Part shown: positions 37,885 to 46,163 of the stretch, piece by piece
Position numbering within the stretch: position 1 is the stretch's first letter
Layout of the letters: each line of letters begins with the position of its first letter
NCBI GenBank assembly: GCA_022824395.1
Contig: JAJDZX010000030.1
Location: 156,391 to 220,390, forward strand
DNA: 64,000 nucleotides
DNA from: Alphaproteobacteria bacterium
Lineage (GTDB): Bacteria > Pseudomonadota > Alphaproteobacteria > TMED109
Direction of reading: 5' to 3'
Notes under the pieces: model-generated
Databases searched by the model: none
The model's input: only the letters and a program-made list of their open reading frames with translations
Told to the model about the DNA's origin: nothing
Program-made: the position numbers and the translations under genes

Positions 37885-38663
37885 CCGGGTCAGCCCAAGC
37901 TCCCGCGATCGAGCTCCGCGGGCTGGTCAAGCGCTTTGGCGGGAAGACCGTCCTCGACGGCATGGACCTGACCGCGATGGCGGGTGATTCGGTCGCCGTC
38001 ATCGGCGCCTCGGGCTGCGGAAAGTCCGTGAGCTTCAAATGCGCGCTCGGCTTGCTGCCCATGGATGCGGGCTCGGTCCGGTTCGCGGGCACCCCCCGGG
38101 ACGAGCTGCCGTTCAGCGGGCCGCAGGCGTTGATGCGTCGCTCGGGGGTGCTGTTCCAGGGCAACGCCCTCTTCGATTCCCTCCCGATCTGGGAGAACGT
38201 CGCGTTTGCACTCTTCCATACCGGGCCGATGCGGCGCGCCGAGGCGTACGAACTCGCGTGCGCCAAGCTCGACGAGGTCGGGCTCGACGAGCGCGCGGCC
38301 AATCTCTACCCGCCCGAGCTGTCGGGCGGCATGCAGAAGCGCGCCGCGATCGCCCGCGCCGTCGCTGCCGATCCCGAGTTCCTGTTCTTCGACGAACCGA
38401 CCTCGGGCCTCGACCCGGTCACCGCCGCCACCATCGACCGGCTGATCGAAGACTGCGTCACGCGGTTGCGGGCCACCACCGTCACCATCACCCACGACCT
38501 TGCCAGCGTCCGCAAGATCGCGAACCGTGTCGCCATGCTGCACGGTGGACGCATCGTCTGGGAAGGCCCGGTCTCGGAGCTCGAGCGCAGCGGTTCGGCG
38601 CACGTCGATCAGTTCGTCCACGGCCGCACCGACAGATCCTCGACGGGCGGACCGCCGCCATGA
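37881..38663 (+). CDS. mlaF: MlaF-like ABC transporter ATP-binding protein
   Basis: A 260-residue ABC ATPase. Walker A is IGASGCGKSVSFK, the signature ELSGGMQKRAAIARA, Walker B FLFFDEPTSGLDP and the switch His ITHDL. The GVLFQGNALFDSLPIWENV loop is characteristic of MlaF. The start overlaps the mlaE stop (ATGA) and its stop overlaps the cvpA-family start. It energises the MlaE permease. Confidence 0.95.
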   Translation: MTGSAQAPAIELRGLVKRFGGKTVLDGMDLTAMAGDSVAVIGASGCGKSVSFKCALGLLPMDAGSVRFAGTPRDELPFSGPQALMRRSGVLFQGNALFDSLPIWENVAFALFHTGPMRRAEAYELACAKLDEVGLDERAANLYPPELSGGMQKRAAIARAVAADPEFLFFDEPTSGLDPVTAATIDRLIEDCVTRLRATTVTITHDLASVRKIANRVAMLHGGRIVWEGPVSELERSGSAHVDQFVHGRTDRSSTGGPPP

Positions 38664-39328
38664 CCATCGCCGATCTCGTGGTCGTCGGCGTCGTGCTGCT
38701 CTCGGGCGCGATGGCGTACGCGCGCGGCTTCGTGCAGAGCGCGCTCTCCCTCGCCGCCTGGGTGGCATCGGGCATGGCGTCCCTGTGGCTGCTCGACTGG
38801 GCCGGCGGCCTGGTGATGCCGCTGGTGGGCGATTCGGTCATCGCCCGGGGCATCGGCGCGCTCTGCGTCTTCGTGGCGGCGATCGTGATCCTCACATTTG
38901 CCATCGTCCCGCTCGCGGGCGCGATTGCTACCAGCGTGCTCGCTCCGCTGGACCGGGCGCTCGGTTTCATCTTCGGGGCGGTTCGCGGCCTGGTGATCAT
39001 CTCCGCCCTGTACATCGGGCTGTTCGCGTCGGGCCTGGTCTTCACCGAATGCCCGCAATTCGTCCGCGGGGCCCGGACCCTGCCCGTGGTACTGTACGGG
39101 GCGCACATGCTCGCCGTACTGGTCCCCGGCCCGGCCCTGATGGTCGACCACAGCTGCTCCGCGGGAGATGCCGCCGACGCGGACGATCTCCTCCGGCGCA
39201 TGGAGACGCCGGCATCCGAAACGGCGGAACCGGAAGGCGAGGTCGGCTACCCCGGGCAGGATCGCAGGGAATTCGACCGGTTGATCCAGATTGAATCCGG
39301 CAGCGGCGAAGAAAGCAGCGAGCCATGA
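38660..39328 (+). CDS. CvpA family membrane protein
   Basis: A 222-residue protein with four hydrophobic helices in the first ~160 residues (IADLVVVGVVLLSGAMAYARGFVQSALSLAAWV, then ILTFAIVPLAGA, then GFIFGAVRGLVIISALY). The soluble acidic tail is about 165-222. CvpA proteins are needed for colicin V production in E. coli and commonly precede purF, as here with a 4-bp overlap. The molecular role is still unclear. Confidence 0.93.
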   Translation: MTIADLVVVGVVLLSGAMAYARGFVQSALSLAAWVASGMASLWLLDWAGGLVMPLVGDSVIARGIGALCVFVAAIVILTFAIVPLAGAIATSVLAPLDRALGFIFGAVRGLVIISALYIGLFASGLVFTECPQFVRGARTLPVVLYGAHMLAVLVPGPALMVDHSCSAGDAADADDLLRRMETPASETAEPEGEVGYPGQDRREFDRLIQIESGSGEESSEP

Positions 39329-40785
39329 CCCGCTCTGTCCGCAACGAGCCCGGCACGCCACTCGACAGCTTCCGCGAGGAATGCGGGATCTTCGGCCTGT
39401 TCGGGACGGAGAATGCGTCGGCGATCACCGCGCTCGGCCTGCACGCCCTCCAGCACCGCGGTCAGGAAGCGGCCGGCATCGTCAGTTTCGACGGCAGCCA
39501 GTTCTTCGCCCACCGGGCGCAGGGCCGGGTCGGCGACGCGTTCGGCTCGGACAAGGTCATCAGCACGCTGTCCGGCAACGCGGCGATCGGCCACAACCGG
39601 TATTCCACCAGCGGCACCAAGACCCAGCTGCGCGACGTCCAGCCCATCTTCGCCGAGGTCGCGCAGGGCGGCGTCGCCATCGCCCACAACGGCAACCTCA
39701 CCAATGCCCGCACCCTCAAGCGGGACCTGGTCCAGCGAGGCTGCATCTTCCAGTCGACGATGGACACCGAGGTGATCGTCCACCTGGTCGCGACCGCCAG
39801 CGGACCGACGTTTCTCGACCGGCTGATCGAGGCGCTCCACCAGGTCGAAGGGGCCTATTCGCTGATCGCACTCTCGGAAACGGGGGTCATCGGCGCCCGG
39901 GATCCCAACGGCGTCCGACCCCTGGTCCTGGGCGAGCTCCACGGCCAGCCCGTGCTCGCCTCGGAAACCTGCGCGTTCGACATCATCGGGGCGACGTTCA
40001 CGCGATCGGTGGCGCCCGGCGAAATCGTGCACATCGGCCGCGATGGGGTGCAAAGCCTGCCCGCCGCCCTCGGCAAGGCGCCGCGGACGTTTTGCATCTT
40101 CGAGTACATCTACTTCGCCCGCCCCGACAGCGTGGTCGAAGACAAGAACGTCTATGCCGTCCGCCAGCAGATCGGCCGGCTCCTGGCGCGGGACGCGCCC
40201 GCCGACGCCGACATCGTCGTGCCGGTGCCCGATTCCGGTGTCCCGGCCGGGCTCGGCTACGCCGACCAGGCCGGGCTGCCCTTCGAACTCGGCATCATCC
40301 GCAACCACTACGTGGGCCGCACCTTCATCGAGCCGACCGACGAGATCCGGCATCTCGGGGTCCGCCTCAAGCACAACGTGAACGCGGACGCGGTCGGCGG
40401 CAAGCGGGTCGTGCTGGTGGACGACAGCATCGTCCGCGGCACGACGTCGACGAAAATCGTGGAGATGCTTCGCACGAACGGCGCCCGCGAGGTGCACATG
40501 CGGATCGCGAGCCCGCCGACCACGCACCCGTGCTACTACGGCGTGGACACGCCGAAGCGCAAGGAACTCATCGCGGCGCACCTGGACGAGAACGCGATCG
40601 CCGCCAAGATCGGCGCCGACAGCCTCCGGTTCGTCCGGCTCGAGAGCCTGTTCGAGGCCGTGCACGGCCAGCGGCCCAACGGCCGGCGCATGCCCTACTG
40701 CGCCGCCTGCTTCACGGGCGACTATCCGATCGAGTTGATCGACGACATGCACCTGGAGCTGCCGCTGCTCCTGGAGGAAACCTGA
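39325..40785 (+). CDS. purF: Amidophosphoribosyltransferase
   Basis: A 486-residue enzyme committing PRPP to purine synthesis. The N-terminal Ntn glutaminase nucleophile is Cys20 in REECGIFG, so a 19-residue propeptide must be removed. RYSTSGTK and AHNGNLTNA line the glutamine site. The PRTase domain has the PRPP loop VVLVDDSIVRGTT. Iron-sulfur-type cysteines are suggested by CAACF and THPCYYG near the C-terminus, as in the B. subtilis-type enzyme. It is translationally coupled to the cvpA-family gene. Confidence 0.97.
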   Translation: MTRSVRNEPGTPLDSFREECGIFGLFGTENASAITALGLHALQHRGQEAAGIVSFDGSQFFAHRAQGRVGDAFGSDKVISTLSGNAAIGHNRYSTSGTKTQLRDVQPIFAEVAQGGVAIAHNGNLTNARTLKRDLVQRGCIFQSTMDTEVIVHLVATASGPTFLDRLIEALHQVEGAYSLIALSETGVIGARDPNGVRPLVLGELHGQPVLASETCAFDIIGATFTRSVAPGEIVHIGRDGVQSLPAALGKAPRTFCIFEYIYFARPDSVVEDKNVYAVRQQIGRLLARDAPADADIVVPVPDSGVPAGLGYADQAGLPFELGIIRNHYVGRTFIEPTDEIRHLGVRLKHNVNADAVGGKRVVLVDDSIVRGTTSTKIVEMLRTNGAREVHMRIASPPTTHPCYYGVDTPKRKELIAAHLDENAIAAKIGADSLRFVRLESLFEAVHGQRPNGRRMPYCAACFTGDYPIELIDDMHLELPLLLEET

Positions 40786-40947
40786 GGGACCCGGTCGGCG
40801 CACCGCGCCGGGATCGCGCCCGACCCACGGGCGCGCTGAATTCCCCTATGCTTCGGGTCCTGCGAGCGGATTCGCCGTCTTCGTGCAACGCGTCGGCGCC
40901 CGGCCTGCGCTGCCGGCCGTGCCGAACGACGCAGGTCCCTGATACCC

Positions 40948-42162
40948 ATGTCTGAAGCTCCCCGCATCCTGCTGATCGTGACCGGCGGCATTGCCGCCTA
41001 CAAGAGTCTCGACCTCGTCCGCCGGCTGCGCGAGCGGGGTGCGCGGGTCCGTTCCATCCTCACGCCGGGCGGAAGCGAGATGGTCACGCCGCTGTCGCTG
41101 GCGGCCCTGTCCGGCGAGAAGGTCTACCAGGAGCTGTTCTCGCTGACCGATGAAAGCGAGATGGGGCACATCCGGCTGGCCCGTGACGCCGACGTGGTGG
41201 TGGTGGCCCCGGCAACCGCCGACTTTCTCGCGAGGATGACTGCCGGCCTGGCCGACGACCTGGCCACCACCGTGCTGCTGGCCACCACCGCTCCGGTGCT
41301 GGTGGCGCCGGCGATGAACGTGCAGATGTGGGCACACCCGGCGACCCGGCGAAACGTGGCGCAGCTGCGCAGCGACGGCATTCGCTTCGTCGAGCCGGGT
41401 TCGGGGGACCTCGCCTGCGGCGAAGAGGGGCCGGGCCGGATGGCCGAGCCCATCGACATCGTGAGCGCGATCGAAGCGGTGCTGGCGCAGCCGAAACCCC
41501 TCCAAGACATCCGGGCCCTGGTGACCAGCGGGCCCACCATCGAACCGATCGACCCGGTCCGCTACTTCGGCAACCGCTCGTCCGGCAAGCAGGGCCACGC
41601 CATTGCCGCCGCCCTCGCCCGGCGCGGCGCCGAGGTGACCCTGGTGACCGGCCCGAACGCCCAGCCGCCGCCGCCGGTGGCCACCCTCACCGAAGTGGAA
41701 ACCGCCGAGGAAATGCTCGCCGCGTGCCAGCGGGCGCTGCCCGCCGACATCGCCGTCTGCGTGGCCGCGGTTGCCGACTGGAAGGTCAAGGCCGTGCAGA
41801 CCCAGAAGCGCTCGCGCTGCGACGGGCCGCCGCCCCGCTACGAGATGGAGGAAAATCCCGACATCCTCGCCCAACTCGCCCAGGCGGCCGCGGACCGCCC
41901 GCGGCTGGTCGTCGGGTTTGCCGCGGAAACCGGGGATGTCGTCGACCGGGCCCGCGCCAAGCGGGAACGCAAGCAGTGCGACTGGATCGTCGCCAACGAC
42001 GTCTCCGGCGCGAGTGACGTGTTCGGCGGTGATGCCAACACCGTCCACCTGATCACCCCCCACGCGGCCGAAACGTGGCCGCGCCTGAGCAAGGATGAAG
42101 TGGCCGACCGGCTCGCCGAACGCATCGCCGACGCCCTGGCCGAACCGGCCGACGCCCGGTGA
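40948..42162 (+). CDS. coaBC: Bifunctional phosphopantothenoylcysteine decarboxylase / phosphopantothenate-cysteine ligase
   Basis: A 404-residue CoA biosynthesis enzyme. CoaC (residues 1-185) has the flavin-binding TGGIAAYKSLDLVRRL, PAMNVQMW and the substrate-clamp Cys in ACGEEGPGRMAEP. CoaB (about 190-404) has VTSGPTIEPIDPVRY followed by NRSSGKQG, and ends with a lysine-containing VDRARAKRERKQCDW region. The stop overlaps the dut start (GTGA). Together they convert 4'-phosphopantothenate and cysteine to 4'-phosphopantetheine. Confidence 0.97.
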   Translation: MSEAPRILLIVTGGIAAYKSLDLVRRLRERGARVRSILTPGGSEMVTPLSLAALSGEKVYQELFSLTDESEMGHIRLARDADVVVVAPATADFLARMTAGLADDLATTVLLATTAPVLVAPAMNVQMWAHPATRRNVAQLRSDGIRFVEPGSGDLACGEEGPGRMAEPIDIVSAIEAVLAQPKPLQDIRALVTSGPTIEPIDPVRYFGNRSSGKQGHAIAAALARRGAEVTLVTGPNAQPPPPVATLTEVETAEEMLAACQRALPADIAVCVAAVADWKVKAVQTQKRSRCDGPPPRYEMEENPDILAQLAQAAADRPRLVVGFAAETGDVVDRARAKRERKQCDWIVANDVSGASDVFGGDANTVHLITPHAAETWPRLSKDEVADRLAERIADALAEPADAR

Positions 42163-42632
42163 CGGCTAGCGAATCGCCCCTGACGGTCCGCGTCCGCCGC
42201 CTCCCCCACGCGGTCAGCGAACTGCCGGCCAGGATGACACCGGGAAGCTCCGGTTTCGATCTCCCGGCGGCGGTCCCGGAACCCGTCACGCTGGCCGCCG
42301 GGGAGTCCGTGGTGGTGCCGACCGGGCTGGCCCTGGAAATCCCCGAAGGCTTCGAGGGGCAGGTACGACCCCGGTCGGGATTGGCCCGCCGACACGGGAT
42401 CACGGTGCTCAACAGCCCCGGCACGATCGATGCCGACTACCGTGGCGAAGTTGCGGTGATCCTGATCAACCACGGGCCCGATCCGCACGTCATCGAGCGC
42501 GGCGCACGCGTCGCGCAGCTCGTGATCCAGCAGTTGGCCCCGGTCCGCTTCGAGGAAGCCGGGCAGCTGTCCGTGACCGACCGGGGCGGCGGCGGCTTCG
42601 GGTCGACCGGCACCGGGCAGCCGACTGCATGA
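42159..42632 (+). CDS. dut: Deoxyuridine 5'-triphosphate nucleotidohydrolase
   Basis: A 157-residue trimeric dUTPase that lowers dUTP and supplies dUMP. The five motifs are visible: PGSSGFDLPAAV, RPRSGLARRHGI, LNSPGTIDADYRGEV, GARVAQLVIQ and the C-terminal GGGGFGSTG. The start is GTG overlapping the coaBC stop, a common coaBC-dut arrangement. The stop overlaps the following ThiF/MoeB-like gene. Confidence 0.97.
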   Translation: MTASESPLTVRVRRLPHAVSELPARMTPGSSGFDLPAAVPEPVTLAAGESVVVPTGLALEIPEGFEGQVRPRSGLARRHGITVLNSPGTIDADYRGEVAVILINHGPDPHVIERGARVAQLVIQQLAPVRFEEAGQLSVTDRGGGGFGSTGTGQPTA

Positions 42633-43432
42633 CCGGCACCGATTTCACCGAGGACCAGATCCAGCGCTACGCCCGCCACATCGTGCTTCCGCAGGTGGGC
42701 GGCGTCGGGCAGCAGCGCCTGCTCGAGGCCAGCGTCCTGGTGGTCGGTGCGGGGGGCCTCGGGTCGCCGCTGGTGCTGTACCTGGCGGCGGCCGGAGTCG
42801 GGCGCATCGGCATCGTCGACGACGACGCGGTCGACCTCTCGAACCTGCAGCGCCAGATCGCTCACGGCACGGCGGACCTCGGGACCCCGAAGGCCGCGAG
42901 CGCCGCTGCGGCCGCACGCCGGATCAACCCCACCATCACGCTCGAGCCGCACGAGCAACGCTTCGAACCCGCCAATGCGGCCGGTCTCGTCGCCGAATAC
43001 GACGTGATCGCCGACGGCAGCGACAACTTCGCCACCCGATTCCTCGTGAACGACGCGTGCGTACTGGCTGGCAAACCGCTCGTCTCGGCGGCGCTGCTCC
43101 GGTTCGAGGCGCAGTTGTCGACCTGGAAGGGCTACGCCGACGAGCACCCCTGCTACCGGTGCCTGTTCCCCGGACCGCCGCCCCCCGGGACCGTGCCCAC
43201 GTGCGCCCAGGGCGGCGTCTTCGGCGCCCTCGCCGGGCAGGCCGGTTCCTTTCAGGCCATCGAGGTCATCAAGGAAATCCTGGGCATCGGCACCAGCCTC
43301 GCCGGCTGGCTGGTTCTCATCGATGCGCTGGACGGCGAGTCCCGGAAGGTGCGGGTGCGCCCCGACCCCGACTGTCCCGTCTGCGGCACCCGGCCCACCA
43401 TCACCGACCTGACGGTTCATGCCGCCGGCTGA
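42629..43432 (+). CDS. HesA/MoeB/ThiF family adenylyltransferase
   Basis: A 267-residue E1-like enzyme that adenylates the C-terminal Gly of a ubiquitin-like sulfur carrier (MoaD or ThiS). YARHIVLPQVGGVGQQRLLEA, VVGAGGLGSPLVLYLAAAGVG and the DDDAVDLSNLQRQ motif are present, and zinc cysteines CYRC and CPVC are intact. MoeB and ThiF cannot be separated by sequence alone; no rhodanese extension is attached. ATG overlaps the dut stop. It precedes a DsrE-like gene with a 14-bp overlap, consistent with a sulfur-relay context. Confidence 0.94.
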   Translation: MTGTDFTEDQIQRYARHIVLPQVGGVGQQRLLEASVLVVGAGGLGSPLVLYLAAAGVGRIGIVDDDAVDLSNLQRQIAHGTADLGTPKAASAAAAARRINPTITLEPHEQRFEPANAAGLVAEYDVIADGSDNFATRFLVNDACVLAGKPLVSAALLRFEAQLSTWKGYADEHPCYRCLFPGPPPPGTVPTCAQGGVFGALAGQAGSFQAIEVIKEILGIGTSLAGWLVLIDALDGESRKVRVRPDPDCPVCGTRPTITDLTVHAAG

Positions 43433-43835
43433 GCGCTCCCTCGTCTGCATTCTGCACTCGGGGGACTACGAACGGGTACGGTTCACCCTCGCCACCGCCG
43501 CGGCGGCCGCCGCCGCGGGCCGCGCCGTCACGCTGTTCTTCACGATGGATGCGTGCGTGGCGCTGCGGCGGGACAGCGGCTGGCACGGCCTGCAGTCGGC
43601 CGGGGGCAGCGCGCTTGAAGCCGACACGGTGCTGCGGGACAAGGGCGTCGTCGGGTTCGAAGAGCTCCTGGGCGCGTGCCGGGACCTGGGGGTCAGGTTA
43701 GTCGTCTGCGAAATGGGGATGCGCGCGAGCGAGTTCACGAAGGCCGAACTGGACCCGGAACTCAATCTCGAGACGGGCGGCCTCTTCTCACTGTTGGCCG
43801 GCGATGGCGCGGATGCGCAGCTGCTGTTTGTCTAG
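43419..43835 (+). CDS. DsrE family protein
   Basis: A 138-residue DsrE/DsrF-like sulfur-relay-type protein. VCILHSGDYERVRFTLATAAAAAAAGRAVTLFFTMDACVAL is the family's first half, and LLGACRDLGVRLVVCEMGMRASEF carries a candidate Cys in the second half. Starts inside the end of the ThiF/MoeB gene and lies 29 bp before the glutathionyl-hydroquinone reductase pseudogene. A role in persulfide handling is inferred from family and neighbour. Confidence 0.88.
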   Translation: MPPAERSLVCILHSGDYERVRFTLATAAAAAAAGRAVTLFFTMDACVALRRDSGWHGLQSAGGSALEADTVLRDKGVVGFEELLGACRDLGVRLVVCEMGMRASEFTKAELDPELNLETGGLFSLLAGDGADAQLLFV

Positions 43836-43864
43836 GGATTCCGCGGCACCGGAAAGGAGTCGGC

Positions 43865-44865
43865 ATGGGCCTTCTGGTTGACGGCGTGTGGCGGGACCGG
43901 CCGTCCGAATCGGAGGAAGCGGACGGCGCCTTTCGGCGCCAGGCCGCGGGCTTCCGGAACTGGATCACCACGGACGGCGCACCCGGCCCCACCGGCGATG
44001 GCGGCTTCCGGGCCGAGAGCGGGCGATACCACCTCGATACCACCTCTACGTGTCGCTCGCCTGTCCGTGGGCGCACCGAACGCTGATCTTCCGGCAGCTG
44101 AAGGGGCTGGAGGAACACGTCTCGGTGGACGTCGTGCACCCGCTGATGCGGCAGCACGGGTGGGTCCTGTCCGATGGTTACCCGGGTGCCACCGGCGACC
44201 GCGTTCTCGGCAAGCGCTTCCTGCACGAGGTTTACACGACCGCTGCACCCGACGTGACCACGCGCGTGACGGTGCCCGTACTGTGGGACCGGGAACGGGC
44301 GACGATCGTCTCAAACGAGAGCTCAGAAATCATCCGGATGTTCAACAGCGCCTTCGACGCGATCACCGGCAACCGGCTGGACTTCTATCCGGCCGGCCTG
44401 CGCACGGCGATCGACACCGTCAACGCATCGGTCTACGAGCACGTCAACAACGGCGTGTACAAGTCCGGGCTCGCGACCACGCAGACGGCATACGACACCG
44501 CCGTCCGGAACCTGTTCGCCGAACTCGACCGACTGGAGCGCCGGCTGTCGGCGCAGCGCTACGTCGCCGGCGACACCGTCACCGAAGCCGACTGGCGGCT
44601 GTTCCCGACGCTGGTCCGCTTCGACCCGGTCTACGTCGGGCACTTCAAATGCAACATCCGGCGCCTGGTCGACTACCCGGCGCTCTGGTCCTATACGCGC
44701 GAACTCCACCAGTGGCCGGGCGTACGGTCAACCGTGGACATGGATCACATCCGCCTGCACTACCACGGCAGTCACGAAACGATCAATCCGCACGGCATCG
44801 TGCCGGCGGGCCCCGAGATCCGCTTCGACGAACCGCACGGTCGGGACGCGCTGAACCCGGGCTGA
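43865..44865 (+). pseudogene. Glutathionyl-hydroquinone reductase (Xi-class GST), frameshifted by an 11-bp tandem duplication
   Basis: ATG 43865 has a strong GGAAAGGAG ribosome binding site. The first frame encodes the family start (GLLVDGVWRDR, FRNWITTDGAPGPTGDGG, ESGRYHL) to about 44034. The remainder, in a different frame, continues LYVSLACPWAHRTLIFRQL with the catalytic Cys of CPWA, then VYTTAAPDVTTRVTVPVLWD and the helical domain to 44865. The break coincides exactly with a tandem copy of CGATACCACCT (44024-44034, 44035-44045). Deleting one copy restores one ~330-residue protein. Everything else is intact, so the lesion is recent, or a population variant or sequencing artefact. Confidence 0.88.
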
Positions 44866-45155
44866 CGCTGCCCCCGTCGATTCCGTGACCCGCGCCCCCG
44901 GCGCCGACGGCTCACGGGCCCCGCCCCACGGTCACGGGGCCACCCCGGCGGTCGACCCATTTCTGCACGTCCAGCCGGCTCGCGTGTTCCGCGTACGAAT
45001 GGCGACGGCGGCCAGGCCACAGGCACGCGCCTCAGGGCGCCGCCGATCCGGTTCACTGACGCGCCCGCCGTCCCGCTGCCCATGCGGACATCCGCTCCGC
45101 GGCAGCGGCGTTCGATATGCTGCCTGAAGCACCGGCCGGGGAATCGGGAGCAGGC
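44866..45155. other. Intergenic gap before the beta-propeller gene
   Basis: 290 bp, GC-rich, without a supported ORF or clear terminator. The end must include the promoter of the downstream propeller-deacylase-binding protein genes. Confidence 0.4.
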
Positions 45156-46154
45156 ATGGCCATCGGTCCGCACAAACTCGAGTACGAAGTGCTCGAAGGC
45201 TGGGAACAGTTGCCGGAGAACTGGTCCTTCGTCGAGGTCGCCGGCGTCGCGGTCGATTCGCGCGATCACGTCTACGTCTTCAACCGCGGCGCGCACCCGG
45301 TGATCGTGTTCGACAAGGAAGGCAAGTTCCTGAACGCCTGGGGCGAGGGCGTGTTCTCGAGTGCCCACGGCATCTTCATCGACCACAACGACCATGTCTG
45401 GTGCGCCGACAACTTCGACCACACGGTGCGGAAGTTCACGACCGACGGCCAACTCCTCATGACGCTGGGCGAGGCGAACCAGCCCGCGGACACCGGCTTC
45501 GTGATCGGTGAAGCGCCGGTCCAGCGCGCCGGCGGTCCGTTCAACATGGTGACCAACGTCGCCGTCACGCCCGCGGGCGACCTGTTCATCGCCGACGGCT
45601 ACGGCAACGCGCGGGTCCACCACTTCACCGGTGACGGCGAACTCGTGGCGTCGTGGGGCGGGCCCGGCAGCGCTGCGGGCGAATTCAACCTCCCCCACGG
45701 CATCGCGGTCGACCGGTCGGGGCGCGTGTTCGTCGCCGACCGCGAAAACTCGCGGATCCAGATCTTCTCGCCGGCCGGCGAGTACCTTGACAGCTGGAAC
45801 TGGGTGAACCGGCCCGACGACCTGTTCCTGGACGAGCAGGAAAACCTCTACATCGCCGAACTCGGCTGGGCCGTTCCGGTACCCGAGCGGCCGCACTTCC
45901 CGTTCATGCGGCATCCCCCGGTGGGACACTCGCCGATTGCGCGGGTCACGATCTGCGACCTCGACGGCAACATCCAGGCCCAGCTTGGCGGCGAGGACGC
46001 CGTATTGCCGGGGAACTTCATCGTCCCGCATGGCATCTGGGCCGACTCGCGCGGCGATCTGTACGTGGGGGAGGTCGTGGCGGCGTCGGGGGCAATCGAG
46101 CACTTCGCACCGCTCCCGTGCCACGCCTTCCAGAAGTTCGTCCGGGCGGGCTGA
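45156..46154 (+). CDS. NHL-type six-bladed beta-propeller protein (peptidyl-alpha-hydroxyglycine lyase-like)
   Basis: A 332-residue beta-propeller. Repeats such as AVDSRDHVYVFNRGAHPVIVFDKEGKFL, FIDHNDHVWCADNFDHTVRKFTTDGQLL, AVTPAGDLFIADGYGNARVHHFTGDGELV and AVDRSGRVFVADRENSRIQIF form the blades. The closest known group is the peptidyl-alpha-hydroxyglycine alpha-amidating lyase-like family, but catalytic activity is not proven. There is no signal peptide. It starts with ATG 45156 after GGGAGC, 9 bp before a deacylase gene in the same operon. Confidence 0.85.
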   Translation: MAIGPHKLEYEVLEGWEQLPENWSFVEVAGVAVDSRDHVYVFNRGAHPVIVFDKEGKFLNAWGEGVFSSAHGIFIDHNDHVWCADNFDHTVRKFTTDGQLLMTLGEANQPADTGFVIGEAPVQRAGGPFNMVTNVAVTPAGDLFIADGYGNARVHHFTGDGELVASWGGPGSAAGEFNLPHGIAVDRSGRVFVADRENSRIQIFSPAGEYLDSWNWVNRPDDLFLDEQENLYIAELGWAVPVPERPHFPFMRHPPVGHSPIARVTICDLDGNIQAQLGGEDAVLPGNFIVPHGIWADSRGDLYVGEVVAASGAIEHFAPLPCHAFQKFVRAG

Positions 46155-46163
46155 CCGCGGCCG

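Noticed and set aside
39247..40803. 518-residue frame antisense to purF
   Set aside because: Shadow of purF; no recognisable domain.
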